A DNA stretch of 64,000 nt from Mycobacterium genavense ATCC 51234 (GTDB lineage Bacteria; Actinomycetota; Actinomycetes; Mycobacteriales; Mycobacteriaceae). Every line of letters begins with the position of its first letter. Positions within the stretch are counted from its first letter, which is position 1. The notes beneath the pieces were generated by a model that was not told the DNA's origin, ran no database searches, and saw nothing but the letters and a program-made list of their open reading frames with translations. This document shows positions 48,058-61,027 of the stretch, in pieces. The stretch is taken from assembly GCF_000526915.1 (NCBI RefSeq), contig NZ_JAGZ01000002.1:248001-312000 (forward strand). Direction: 5' to 3'. The position numbers were made by a program, and so were the translations under genes.

Positions 48058-48540
48058 TCAGCCCTTGTCGACGATCTGCTCTACTGCAGAGATGCCGTCT
48101 TCGGTGCCGATGACGATCAAAACGTCTCGCTCCCGCAGGATCTCGGCCGGACCCGGTGAGGCGAGCACATCCTCGTCGCGCACGATCGCGACGATCGACG
48201 CCCCGGTGCGGGTGCGCGCGTGGGTGTCCCCCAACGGCTTGTCGACGAACGGGCTGCCCGGCTCGATGTCGACCTGACCCGCCTCCAGGCCCGGCACCTC
48301 GCGGGTCAGCTCGGTGAACCGCTCGGCGATGCGGGGAGCGCCCAGGATCTGGGCCATGGTGTCGGCCTCTTCGTCGGTGAGGTGAAACACCGGCCGGGCC
48401 TGATCGGGGTCGTCGGAGCCGTACAGGACGACGTCGAAGTCGCCGCCGCGCCGCGCGATGATGCCGATCCGGTCGCCCTGGTGGCTGGTGAACTCATATC
48501 GCAGGCCGACGCCCGGGAGTAGCACCTCCTTGACATCCAT
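48058..48540 (-). CDS. TrkA-C domain regulatory subunit
   Basis: A 160-residue cytosolic protein: N-terminal part MDVKEVLLPGVGLRYEFTSH, then a TrkA-C/RCK_C domain (ARTRTGASIVAIVRDEDV, LRERDVLIVIGTEDGISAV). The antiporter gene starts four bases after its stop, so they form an operon. By analogy with KhtT it should gate the antiporter in response to a ligand or pH. Matches Rv3237c. Confidence 0.85.
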   Translation of the reverse strand: MDVKEVLLPGVGLRYEFTSHQGDRIGIIARRGGDFDVVLYGSDDPDQARPVFHLTDEEADTMAQILGAPRIAERFTELTREVPGLEAGQVDIEPGSPFVDKPLGDTHARTRTGASIVAIVRDEDVLASPGPAEILRERDVLIVIGTEDGISAVEQIVDKG

Positions 48541-48640
48541 ATCCGCAACATACCGGGAATCCGCAACCGATTACCGCATTACTCCTCTGCCAGTGGTCTT
48601 TGCGCTGCCGGCCGGACCGCGTCGCGACGCTGCCCGAGGG

Positions 48641-49393
48641 TTAGTGCTGACCCGCCGCCGCGTTCGGACGACGGCGTGCCCCCGGCACCAGCGCCGGCAC
48701 CTCGCGTCGGTAGGCAACGTATTGCTCGCCCAGTGCCTCGACCAGGTCGTGTTCTTCCAGCCGCAACGCGATCAGAATGTAACCCGTTGTGGCGACACTG
48801 AACAGCAGGTGCCCGACCGTCATCACCGGCGTCGCCCAGAACGCGATCAAAAACCCCAGCATCAGCGGATGCCGCACCAGCCGGTACAGATACCTAACAC
48901 GAAAGTCCAAGTCGCAGTAAGGCTTTCCACGCCAGGCCAGGTATACCTGCCGCAGCTCGAACAGGTCGAAGTAGCTCACCATGAAGGAGGAGAAGAACAC
49001 CGTCGCCCAACCGAGCCAGAAACGCCCACAGCAGCACCCGGCCCGCGGGCAGCCCCACGTCCCACACGATGCCCGGCAGGGTCCGCCACTGCCAGTAAAG
49101 CAGCAGCAGCGCGCCGCTTGCCAGCACCACATAGGTGCTGCGCTCGATCGACGACAGCACAAAGCGCGTCCACCACCGCTTGAACGCGGGCCGCGCCATC
49201 ACGCTGTGCTGGATCGCGAAAACACCAAGCAGCGCTACATCGATCAGCACCGCCAGGCCGACGGGGGCCGAGAGCACGTTGTCGACACTGCGCGGCACCC
49301 AGATGCTGCCGACGATCCGATTGCATACGTAAACGACACCAAAAACAGCAGATAAGCCACTGCGCCGTAACAGACTGTCAAATATCGACTCAT
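48641..49393 (-). pseudogene. mddA: Methanethiol S-methyltransferase MddA, two frameshifts
   Basis: Membrane methyltransferase of the MddA/isoprenylcysteine methyltransferase fold, which makes dimethyl sulfide from methanethiol; the position matches Rv3238c. It spans three phases. The start is ATG 49393 (MSRYLTVCYGAVAYLLFLVS). A deletion near 49318 shifts to VGSIWVPRSVDNVLSAPVG, and a 2-base loss near 49010 shifts to the C-terminal domain with YLYRLVRHPLMLGFLIAF and LGEQYVAYRREVPALVP. Two independent indels make it non-functional unless both are sequence errors. Confidence 0.82.
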
Positions 49394-49460
49394 GTACTGA
49401 GTGTCCGCCGAATTTCGCGTAATGGAATGGGGCAGCTGCCTCAATTTTCATCGCCACCCG

Positions 49461-51032
49461 CTACGGGGCTGACAACCCCTGTTGCAGGGCATACATGCTG
49501 GCCCCGATGCGATTTGAGACGCCGATCTTCGCGTATGTCCGCCCCACATGATTGCGCGCGGTCTTCTCGCTGATCACCAATGCCGCCGCGATTTCCTTGT
49601 TCGACGCGCCGCCTGCGACCAGGCGAAGCACTTCGATCTCACGCGGGGTGAGTCCACCCGGACGCGGCTTGGGCCGCTGGGCGGGCTGGCCCGCGGCATG
49701 CAGCACCGCGTCGACCGCGACGGGGTCGAGTTCGCCGGCGTTCACCCGCTCGCGCAGCCGCCGGGCCGCGGCACCGGGCGACATTTCGGCGCGGTATGGC
49801 CTTGGTTCACAACCGGATTGGTAACTGACCGCGGCGACCAGGATACGGTCGGGCAAGCTCAGCGCGGTACCGGCAAGACCGCGTGGATATCCCGACCCGT
49901 TCAGGCATTCATGGTGGTTTCCGGCGACTTCGGCCAGCCGGCCCAGACCGCGGACCTGGTTGAGGATCCGGGCGGTCAGATAGGGATGCAGCCGCACCCG
50001 CTCGAACTAGCCTGCGGTCAAAGAGCCTGGCTTGGACCAGATTTGGTTCGACACCCCGATGCGGCCCAGGTCGTGTACATGGCCCGCCCGCCGAGTCAGC
50101 GCCGCCGCGTCGGCATCGAGCCCGGCCGCAAGCGCCGCGTCGCCGGCAAGACCCGCCACCGCGCGCGAATGTCCAAGCGTGAACGGACATTTGAGGTCGA
50201 CGAAGTCTCCGAACGCGACCAGCAGCGCGTCCAGCGCGTTGTCGTCGAGCCGTTGGTGGCGGTCGGGGGCCTCGCGCAGTGCCGCGGGCCACGCATCGCC
50301 GGGCGCGGGGCCGGCCAGGATCGCGTCGGCGTTGTGGATGAACGTGTCGACGACCTTCGGGTCGAACTGGCCACCGCGGCGGCCGCGCGCCATCGCCACG
50401 GCGCCCTCGAGCCCGTAGGTGCGGTGGTGCACCTCCACCATCTCGGCGAGCTGGGCAACCCGCATCTGGATCGGAATTTCGTCGCCGTGCGCGCCGGCGG
50501 GCAGGCCACCGCCGTCGTAGCGCTCGAAAGCGAAGACGAACGAGGCCTGCACGTCGGGACCCAGGCCGATGCGATCCGCCAGCAGCGCCGCGGAGGTGCA
50601 GTGCGAGTGGATCAGCCGGGACAACTGGCCGCGCGCGTTGGCGAACAGCGTCGCCATAATGGTCAGCCGCTGCGTCAACGGCTGACCACGGCCGATGTTG
50701 CCCAACAGGAACCGCCAGTAGGGCAGCCCGGACCAGTCGACCAGGTACGAGTCATGCCGCACCGCGATGTCGTCGCCGAACCACCGCGCGTATTCATGCG
50801 AGTCGGCGTGACACCCAATCCACATGACCAGCGTCGTGTAGTAGACGCAATCCCGCTGGGCGCCGGTGAGCCCCAACCGATCCGCCAGCCGGGTCGCGAT
50901 CGTCGCCGCACGCAGCATGTGCTCGGCGAGCTGTCCCAGACCAAGATCGATAGCCACGGACAGCGCCGCCAGCAGCTCGGCCCGGCTGGGCGCCTCGCCG
51001 ACCGACGCCGGCTCGGCTGCATGCGACACCAT
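49461..51032 (-). pseudogene. HD-GYP/LuxR hybrid regulator, nonsense codon
   Basis: A 523-codon frame encoding an N-terminal helical region, an HD-GYP-type phosphohydrolase domain (HTLGHSRAV-like TLGHSRAVAGLAG, GHVHDLGRIGVSN, NHHECLNGSGYPRGL) and a C-terminal LuxR helix-turn-helix (GLTPREIEVLRLVAGGASNK, SEKTARNHVGRTYAKIGVSN). At 50007-50009 an in-frame TAG replaces what was probably a GAG, cutting the protein inside the HD-GYP domain and removing the DNA-binding part. The phase is the same on both sides. The intact form would link HD-GYP chemistry to transcription. Confidence 0.83.
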
Positions 51033-51063
51033 CGGCTCATTGTCCCCTTCGGTCGCGACCGCG

Positions 51064-51811
51064 TCAGCAAATCGAAATTGTGCGCCCTACGGCGTGGTGG
51101 CGGCTCGGGTCGAACACCTCCAGCCGGCCCACCCCCGGTCACGAAGAGCCCGCGCTGAGGCCCCCAGAAGTCGGCCAGGCGCGACTGCTGCGGCAGCGGT
51201 GCGACGGCGCCGAGGTCCGCGCCGCGCCACACCGCGCGCGACTCGGTGACGGCTCAGAATCGTTTGGAGGCGATCATGAATCGCTGACCGTTGGGTGCGC
51301 TGCCGGACAGCCGGACCCGCCCGGTGCCCATCATCGGTCCGGCGATCCGGCCGAGGGCAGCGAGCGCCAGCCGATTACTCCATGCCCAGCCGGACAGCCG
51401 CGGGGCGATCCCGCTCATCAACCTGGTGGACGGGCTGGTACCGAGGTCGAGCTGCCACTCCAGCAAGCCGGCGATCCGGACGAACAACGACCACGGGGTG
51501 ACCCACGCGACGTCGATGTCGCACCGCACGGCGTCGTTCGGCGTGGCCGCACTGAAGAAGCGCGAGCAACTGAGTTCGCCGGGGCTCGTCGCGTAAAACG
51601 TCCACACCCCGGCCGCGTCGCGATGCCACACCGATCGGTAGCCGGGCGCGAACGACGACGTCGGTATGCAGCGCAGCGCGAGATAGTGCCCGCTGGCGAA
51701 GGGAAGCCCCAAAACCCCGAAGCCGGCGAATCTTTCGTCGTCGCCGGGGTGCAACACGGCGTCGTGCAGGACGGCCGAGGCCGCATCGGCGGGAGTGTGC
51801 AACGTAGTCAT
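51064..51811 (-). pseudogene. Hypothetical protein, nonsense plus frameshift
   Basis: Begins MTTLHTPADAASAVLHDAVL and runs through FASGHYLALRCIPTSSFAPG and SGIAPRLSGWAWSNRLALAA to IASKRF, where TGA (51254-51256) replaces a likely TGG. The same phase continues AVTESRAVWRGADLGAVAP and RLADFWGPQRGLFVTGG, then a shift in a G-run near 51130 leads to the tail RLEVFDPSRHHAVGRTISIC and a stop at 51064. Family not recognised. The continuation past the stop in good protein sequence is the evidence for decay. Confidence 0.65.
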
Positions 51812-51887
51812 GCGCCGATGCTGCGCGGCGGTCCCGGGCCGGCGCATGAGGCTTATGCCTCAAATCGCCGGGGCGCTAGGGTGACGA

Positions 51888-54737
<2,850 letters not shown>

Positions 54738-54822
54738 AGCTAGGTCCCCTGTGGGTAGGAGTCTGGTTTTCCGATGAGGCGACTCCCATCGTAGGGGACG
54801 ACCTGCTGATGGCCCCCGATCC

Positions 54823-55515
54823 TCAGGACAGCCTGATCAGTCCGTAGTCGTAGGCGTGACGGCGGTAGACGACGGACGGCCGCTCGGTCTGCTTGTCGTA
54901 GAACAAGAAGAAGTCGTGCCCGACGAGCTCCATCTCGTAGAGCGCGTCGTCGACCGACATCGGGGTGGCCTGGTGTTCCTTGGTGCGCACCACCCGGCCC
55001 GGCTGATGGTCTCGATCCTCGTCGCCGTCGTGTTGGTGCGCCGGCTCGGGGGCGTGGTTGTTGCGGAACGCCATTTCCGGTGGGGTCACCGCGGTGGCCT
55101 CGGCCAGGGACACGGGCGTCTTTTCGCCGTAGTGCACCTTGCGGCGGTCCTTGCCGCGGCGCAGCCGGCTTTCCAGCCGCACCACTGCCGATTCGAGCGC
55201 GGCATAGAAGCTGTCAGCGCACGCCTCGCCGCGGACTACCGGGCCACGGCCCCGCGCGGTGATCTCCACGCGCTGACAGGACTTGCGTTGGCGACGGTTG
55301 CGTTCATGCTTGAGTTCGACATCGAAGAGGTAGATGGTCTTGTCGAATCGTTCCAAGCGAGCGAGTTTCTGCGAGACATAGACGCGGAAGTGTTCGGGGA
55401 TCTCGACGTTGCGGCCCTTGAAGACAACCTCGGCGGTTGTCCCGGGTTCCTGCGTGTCGGCCCGTGCCGGTAGTTCGTCCAGAAGCTGAGTGGAATCCAC
55501 GGTTAGCCTTGGCAT
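54823..55515 (-). CDS. hpf: Long-form ribosome hibernation promoting factor
   Basis: A 230-residue two-domain hibernation factor. The N-terminal YfiA-like domain contains [20 protein letters not shown] and ARLERFDKT; a linker with His/Asp-rich [14 protein letters not shown] follows, and the C-terminal dimerisation domain has [20 protein letters not shown] and [13 protein letters not shown]. It dimerises and inactivates ribosomes in starvation. ATG 55515 is preferred to TTG 55524. The ~300 bases upstream hold its promoter region and no gene. Matches Rv3241c. Confidence 0.9.
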   Translation of the reverse strand: MPRLTVDSTQLLDELPARADTQEPGTTAEVVFKGRNVEIPEHFRVYVSQKLARLERFDKTIYLFDVELKHERNRRQRKSCQRVEITARGRGPVVRGEACADSFYAALESAVVRLESRLRRGKDRRKVHYGEKTPVSLAEATAVTPPEMAFRNNHAPEPAHQHDGDEDRDHQPGRVVRTKEHQATPMSVDDALYEMELVGHDFFLFYDKQTERPSVVYRRHAYDYGLIRLS

Positions 55516-55822
55516 ACGTGACAACTCGTTTCTCTTGGCGTTGATGAGAAAGCTCCGACGGGGTTGGAAGCGGTGTCGAAACTGTCACCGCCGCAGGCAG
55601 CCCGCCGTCGCAAGGTGTCGAATACTCACCCCCTCCGTAGTGCGGTCTCAACGTGCGAAATCGCGACCCGCGAGTCGGAACCGGTAGGTCCCGAAGAGTT
55701 GTTGAAGGTTGTTCTCGACGTTAGCTCGTGTTCGCCTCGCCGTGCCACCGATTTGATGAACCCGTAGCGAGTTCTCCACGTCTTCTTGGCAACTTTACTG
55801 GTTTATCCCGAGATTGGCCGAC

Positions 55823-56447
55823 TCAGGCCGCCGCGATGGCCAGCACCGCCGCCACGCGCACTCCCGCCGCGGACAACACCCGCACCGACTCGGACGCCGT
55901 CGCGCCGGTGGTGACGATGTCGTCGACGAGCAGCACCTCGGTGTGCGGCGGCCGGCCGCGCAGCGATACCCGGCCCGCGACGTTGCGCTCGCGTTCGGCG
56001 GTGCCGAGATCCACCGAGTCGCGGGTCAGTGCCTTCACGCGCAAGGCCGCACGGACGCCGACATCCGGATGCCGGGACACCGCGGCTTGCGCCAGCCGGG
56101 CGACCGGGTCTCCGCCGCGCCGCCGAGCGCCGGGTCGGCGCGGGCACGATCGTCAACGGGGTCTCGACGATGCCCCACGCCAGCAGCCGGTGCACGCCGA
56201 CGGCCAGCGCCTGGGCCAACGGCACGACCAGATCCCCGCGGCCGTGCTCCTTGATCGCGAGAATCGCCTGGCGACGGGCACCGACGTAGCGCCCGAGTGC
56301 GAACACCGGTGCGCGTGGATCGATGCGCGGGTTGATCAGGTGCGGTTCGTCGGGCTTGACGACGAGTTCCCTGGCGCACGCATCGCACCAGCGCGCCGAC
56401 GGGGTCCGGCAGCCGCCGCACTCCAGCGGCAGGATCAAGTCGAGCAT
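55823..56447 (-). pseudogene. comFC: ComF-family phosphoribosyltransferase, frameshifted
   Basis: ComFC-type protein of about 208 residues, needed for DNA uptake in competent bacteria and of unclear role in mycobacteria; it matches Rv3242c. The first phase (ATG 56447) has the zinc-finger cysteines CGGC and CDAC and ends near PTRRSAARR at about 56120. The second phase holds the PRPP loop VLLVDDIVTTGATASES and ends AVLAIAAA at 55823. One base is missing from a CGG-rich run, a place where sequence errors also occur. Confidence 0.8.
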
Positions 56448-56486
56448 GGCCCCAGTCTTGCGGGCACCGGTGACATCTAGCCGTCG

Positions 56487-56695
56487 CTAGTCGTTCGCCT
56501 TGTCGATGATGGACTGCAGCATCTTGCGCGGCTGCTTCTTGACCGTCATGCTCGGCTTCTGCCGAACACCAGGGCCGCGGAGGTGATTCTTCGTTCGGTC
56601 ACACGGTACGGAAGCCGGGTCACCGACAGCCACACCACGTATTTGGGCAGCGCTATCTCGAACAACATGATCAGGTAGCGCCATCCGCGCGGTAA
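56487..56695 (-). other. Short stretch with possible gene remnant
   Basis: Between comFC and the flavoprotein gene. One phase reads MLFEIALPKYVVWLSVTRLP and stops after 40 residues; another ends MTVKKQPRKMLQSIIDKAND at a TAG at 56487-56489. Together they may be one small broken gene of about 60 residues. No family recognised. Confidence 0.35.
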
Positions 56696-58352
56696 TCAGT
56701 CGACACCGGTTGCCCCCCTGAACAATTCGTGCATCCCGGTGAGGCTGCTAATCGCGGCGTGTTCACCCGCCCGGATGCCTGAGAACACGCAGTCCGCCAG
56801 CGACAGTCCACTGACATAGGAGTTCGAACACACACCCACCGCGGTGCGGCCGGCGGCGTAGAGCCCGCGAATGGGAGACCTCGCCTCGTCCAATACCTGA
56901 CCGGTCGCCCCGTCCACCTGCAAGCCACCCAACGTCATGCCGGGAACGAAGTAGGCCAGCGATCCCCGCAGGATTATATCGATGCCGTAGTACGGCGGAT
57001 GCCTGAGCGGGCGGCACATCGACGGCGTCTTGTGCGCGGGATCTTCGCGCGCCGCCTCGGCGGCGTCGTTGTAGGCCGCCACCGTGGCGACCAAGCCCGA
57101 TGTCGAAATGCCTAGCCCTGCAGCAAGTTCGGCCAACGTGGCGGCCTTGCGATGATCGGCACTGAAAACGAGCGACATGTGCAGTCGTAGCAGCGGCGAA
57201 GTCCGGCTGGTCACCAGCTCGGTCCGCGCCCGCTTCCACATCAGCGAATCGAGAACGATGAATCCGCGTCCGCCGAACTTGGCCACCATGATGCCGGCGT
57301 GGGTGGCACCGCACAGGTCTTCGTTGGCGATGCGTTCGCCGCTGAGTTCGACGGCGATGCCGTGCAGCATCGACGAGGGCGGACAAGGAAACCACCAGGC
57401 GGCCACGCTGTTCAGCTGTGCGGTCGCTCCCCCGACCCCGGTCCCGAGCATGATGCCGCTGCCGTCGTCGGCCGGTGTTCCCACCGGGGTTATCCCGGCA
57501 AAGGATGGTGCGTAACGCGGCAACATGTCGCGATTGAACGATGTCGCGATTGAACGCAAATCCGCCGGCGGCCAGGATCACGTTCGGTGTAACCAGCATC
57601 AGCTCGATCATGCGCCGCCAGAGTCGGGCCGCCCCGGTGGGAAACGCACGCCCGACGTTGGGAGCCCAGTTGGTCAACTTGTGCCGTAACGGCGCCGTGC
57701 GCCAATAGTGCTGCAGCAGCAACGGATTGAAGTCCGTCACGGTGCGACAACGCAGCCCCGCCACTCGGCCGTCTGCCATCACCACTTCCTCGACGCGGGT
57801 CAGCGGCAGGAACTGGACGCCCAGTCCTTCGGCGGAGCGGCGCAGCGCGCGGTAAAGCGCGCGACCGAAGCCCATGCCCTTGCCGACCTGCCGGTGTCCG
57901 CGCGGAACCGGTGTGGCGTGCAGTCGGTAGGGGTAGGCGCGCTCGCTGCCGGAGAAAAACAGGTTGTGCCGATCGTCGGTCGGGTAGCACATCTTGTTGT
58001 CGCCCATCGGGCCGGCGAACCGGGCGCCGTGCCGCTCCAGCCACGAAAGCCGTTGCGCGCTACCGGCGTAGAACGTGCGCAGGGTCTCGTCGTCGACCGC
58101 GCCGTCGACCTCTTGGCGCAGATAGTCGAACATGTTCTGCGGGGTGTCTTCGAAGCCGGCGACTCGCTGATAGCGCGTTCCGCCACCCGCGTACACCACG
58201 CCACGCGACAAGACCGTGGCACCTCCGCCGACCGACCGATCCACCACAAGCACCCGGGCACCACGCTCGGCCGCGGCGATGGCCGCGCACGCGCCCGCCG
58301 CGCCGAAGCAGACGATCACGACGTCGAAGGTATTGTCTTCGGGAACAACCAC
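56696..58352 (-). pseudogene. FAD-binding flavoprotein (fumarate reductase/ketosteroid dehydrogenase type), broken by a 16-bp duplication
   Basis: FAD_binding_2-family enzyme of about 545 residues. The first phase (GTG 58352) carries DVVIVCFGAAGACAAIAAAE with ARVLVVDRSVGGGATVLSRG and runs to ILAAGGFAFNRDIV. The second phase continues FNRDMLPRYAPSFAGITPVG to FSGIRAGEHAAISS and the stop at 56696, including GLYAAGRTAVGVCSNSYVSG, the FAD-ribityl motif. The two phases join at an exact 16-base tandem duplication (57525-57556); removing one copy restores a single frame. The family includes delta-1 ketosteroid dehydrogenases; the substrate is not known. Confidence 0.87.
57525..57556. repeat. 16-bp tandem duplication
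   Basis: ATGTCGCGATTGAACG is present twice, end to end, at 57525-57540 and 57541-57556. It shifts the phase of the flavoprotein gene by one and repeats the codons for FNRD. It has the look of a replication-slippage event. Confidence 0.95.
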
Positions 58353-58367
58353 ATTGGCTCCGATCCC

Positions 58368-59087
58368 TCAGCGGCCGGCGCTCTGGCCGCCGTCGACGTG
58401 CAGGATCTCGCCGGTGACGAAGGACGCCGCCTCGAGATACAGCGCACCGTGCACGATGTCGCTGACGGTGCCGATCCGGTGCTGCGGATGCATCCCCGCG
58501 TACGCGGTGACCGCATCGACGCCGCTGTGCATGGGAGTGTCGATGACGCCGGGAGATATTGCGTTGAACCGGATTCCGTTGGCGGCGTATTCGATCGCCA
58601 GCAATTTCGTCGCCGCGATCAGGCCGCCTTTGGTCAATGCCGTCAAGGCCGAGGGTACGACGGTGTGTGCCTGCTCGGCCAGCGTTGCAGCGATGGTGAT
58701 GACGTGGCCTCCCTCGCCCTGAGCGAGCAGCTGGGCGACCACCTGCTGCGTGATCCCGAAGAAGCCCGCGGTGTTCACCGAGGTGATCAGTGCGTAGTCG
58801 TCGTAGGTGTAGAGGGTGAAGGGTTTCGGGATGAACACCCCCGCGTTGTTGATCAGCGTGTCGATCCGGCCGAACCGCGCCAGCGCCTCCTCGATGATTC
58901 GCTCCGCCGTCCGCGGGTCGGCGATATCGCCTGCGACGCTGACCACTTCGGGATGCGGCGACTCCTCGATGGCTCGCGAGTTGGCGATCACCCGGTAGTC
59001 GTGTTTGCGGTACGCCTCGACCAGGCCGGCGCCGATTCCGCGTGAGGCACCGGTGACGATCGCGACCTTCTGCTCCGTGCGTCCCAT
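58368..59087 (-). CDS. Short-chain dehydrogenase lacking the catalytic tyrosine
   Basis: A 239-residue SDR-fold protein with the cofactor loop IVTGASRGIGAGLVEAYRKH, NNAGVFIPKPF and the ending FVTGEILHVDGGQSAGR. The usual YxxxK reads TALTK (in SALTALTKGGLIAATKLL), so the catalytic Tyr is missing while the Lys remains. Such variants occur as a recognisable SDR subgroup. It starts 16 bases upstream of the flavoprotein gene on the same strand and was probably cotranscribed with it. Confidence 0.82.
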   Translation of the reverse strand: MGRTEQKVAIVTGASRGIGAGLVEAYRKHDYRVIANSRAIEESPHPEVVSVAGDIADPRTAERIIEEALARFGRIDTLINNAGVFIPKPFTLYTYDDYALITSVNTAGFFGITQQVVAQLLAQGEGGHVITIAATLAEQAHTVVPSALTALTKGGLIAATKLLAIEYAANGIRFNAISPGVIDTPMHSGVDAVTAYAGMHPQHRIGTVSDIVHGALYLEAASFVTGEILHVDGGQSAGR

Positions 59088-59111
59088 GGTCAGTACCTTT
59101 CCGCCAGGCGG

Positions 59112-60137
59112 TCAGCCCGCCAGCTCTTGCACGATGTCGGTTGCCGAACCGGTTCGTAGGTGGCCGAACGCCGCGCCGGTCCACATGCCGACGCCGTGCG
59201 GGTCGCCCAGCTTCACCGCGGCCGCCTGGATGGGACCGGTGATCATGGCTGCCTGGGGAAAGCCGAACACCGCGTCAGCGTCGTGCTTGTCGATGAATCG
59301 GTTGCGCAACGCGCGGGCATACCGCCCGGTGAACGCGCGCGTCACGACGGTTTCGGTGAACTGCGGATCGCGCAATGCCGCACGGTGCACCAGGTTTGTC
59401 CCGGCCTCGTCGGCGAGCAGGAACGCCGTCCCGATCTGCACCGCCGACGCACCCGCGTCCCGCACCTGCCGCACCGCGGCGGGAGTCCCCAGCCCCCCGG
59501 CCGCGACGACCGGACAGTCGAAGCAGGCGACCAATGCCGACACCAGATCGTCGAGAGGGTCGGTGGCCGGCGCGGCGATCTGGTCGAACGTAGCCCGATG
59601 TCCGCCCGCATCGGGTCCCTGCGCCACCAGCCCACTCACCCCAAAGCTGACCGCGATCAACGCTTCTCGCACCGTGGTCACCGTGACCAGGGTCAGGATG
59701 CCGGCGTCGCCGAGTCGTATGCACGCCGCCTCGCTCGGCGAGCCGAACGTGAAGGAAACTACCTCCGGCCGCAGATCGCACACCACGTCGAGCGTCGCCG
59801 CGTACTCGTCGTCGTCGCCGCCGTGCGGTTCGCCCAGCGCCACGCCGTAGAATTCGGCCTCGTCCTCCAGCGCCGCCGCGAACGTGCCCAACTCGTCGGG
59901 AGTGGCAACCCGCGCTTGGGGCACAAACAGATTCACGCCCAGTGGGCCCGAGGTCAGCCTGCGGGCCGCCAGGATCGCATCGGCCAGCTCTTCGGCCGAC
60001 AGCATGCCCCCGGCCAGAAATCCCAGACCGCCACCGTTGGACACGGCGGCCGCCAAGGCTGGGGTCGACGGGCCCCCCGCCATGGGTGCGCCGAGAACTC
60101 GAACAGTCAAATCCCCCAACGCAAATCGATCAAACAT
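59112..60137 (-). CDS. Nitronate monooxygenase-like FMN enzyme
   Basis: A 341-residue TIM-barrel flavoprotein of the nitronate monooxygenase/2-nitropropane dioxygenase family: APMAGGPSTPALAAAVSNGG at the N-terminus, VAQGPDAGGHRATF with the active-site His, AAGGLGTPAAVRQVRDAGAS and VQIGTAFLLADEAGT for FMN phosphate binding. It detoxifies propionate-3-nitronate-like compounds in the known members. Its ATG overlaps the stop of the Crp-type regulator, so the two are cotranscribed. Confidence 0.85.
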   Translation of the reverse strand: MFDRFALGDLTVRVLGAPMAGGPSTPALAAAVSNGGGLGFLAGGMLSAEELADAILAARRLTSGPLGVNLFVPQARVATPDELGTFAAALEDEAEFYGVALGEPHGGDDDEYAATLDVVCDLRPEVVSFTFGSPSEAACIRLGDAGILTLVTVTTVREALIAVSFGVSGLVAQGPDAGGHRATFDQIAAPATDPLDDLVSALVACFDCPVVAAGGLGTPAAVRQVRDAGASAVQIGTAFLLADEAGTNLVHRAALRDPQFTETVVTRAFTGRYARALRNRFIDKHDADAVFGFPQAAMITGPIQAAAVKLGDPHGVGMWTGAAFGHLRTGSATDIVQELAG

Positions 60138-60888
60138 TACAAACCTCCCCCATACTCACCTGCCGTACCTGACTAAGAGCGTGCCCGTCGACGATGACGA
60201 TGCTGTCGCCCTCCAGACGGATCCAGCCGTTGGCCTCGAATCCGCGAAGTGTCACACCGATGGTCTCCAGATCGACGCCGGCCAGCGAAGAGAAGTCGTC
60301 GGCGCTGAGATCGTGTACCACCCGCACGACATCACCGTCGTGGCGGCCGAACCGTTTTCGTAGCGACAACAACCGGCTCGCGACGCGGCCCTGCGCGTCG
60401 GCAAACCCGAAGTCGACCAACGAGTTCGTCATCGCCTTCACCCACCGCGCGAACAGCCGCAGCACCTGATCGCACACTTCCGGGCGTTGGACCATCCACG
60501 TCAGGAGCTGATCACGGGCGATCGGCATTGCCAGCACTTCGGTGAGCGTGATCATGCTCATGTCTTGTGGACCCGGGTCGAAAAGCGTGATGGCACCGAA
60601 TATTTCCGAGGGCCCCAGAATGTTGAGCACGATCTCGTCGCCGCTGGATCGCCGGTAGCAGGCCTTGACCTTCCCGCGGACGATCACGTACACGTAGCCG
60701 CCGAAGTCACTTCGCGCGCTCATCACCCGACCCGGTGAGAAGTTCTCGAGATGCAGCTTCCCGGACAGGGCGGCGACCACGTCGGGACTGGTCCTGCCGA
60801 ATATTCCCGACGTGATCAGCGCCCGGCGCGCATCGTTGTCCTCGGTGCGGGCTGTCGGGGCCGGGTACTCGGTGGCGCTCAGCGGCAC
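60130..60888 (-). CDS. Crp/Fnr-family regulator
   Basis: A regulator of about 252 residues with an N-terminal cyclic-nucleotide-binding-like barrel (GYVYVIVRGKVKACYRRSSG, ILGPSEIFGAITLFDPG) and a C-terminal winged helix (DLSADDFSSLAGVDLETIGV followed by TLRGFEANGWIRLEGD). No Fnr-type cysteine cluster is seen. The GTG at 60888 was chosen by domain length; the frame stays open to 61161 but that part overlaps the AraC pseudogene and looks non-coding. It overlaps the nitronate monooxygenase gene by eight bases and may control the operon. Confidence 0.78.
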   Translation of the reverse strand: MPLSATEYPAPTARTEDNDARRALITSGIFGRTSPDVVAALSGKLHLENFSPGRVMSARSDFGGYVYVIVRGKVKACYRRSSGDEIVLNILGPSEIFGAITLFDPGPQDMSMITLTEVLAMPIARDQLLTWMVQRPEVCDQVLRLFARWVKAMTNSLVDFGFADAQGRVASRLLSLRKRFGRHDGDVVRVVHDLSADDFSSLAGVDLETIGVTLRGFEANGWIRLEGDSIVIVDGHALSQVRQVSMGEVCNV

Positions 60889-61027
60889 CGGACCCGGCGT
60901 GTTTGCCTCGTGCTTGGCCCTGCCGAACGTCAACCCCGCGGAACTCGTTGTCTCCCACCACAACAACGCCACCACCATCAGGATGGGCGTCAGCGCGATC
61001 GCGGCGCGGCTATGCACGTCGTTAACA

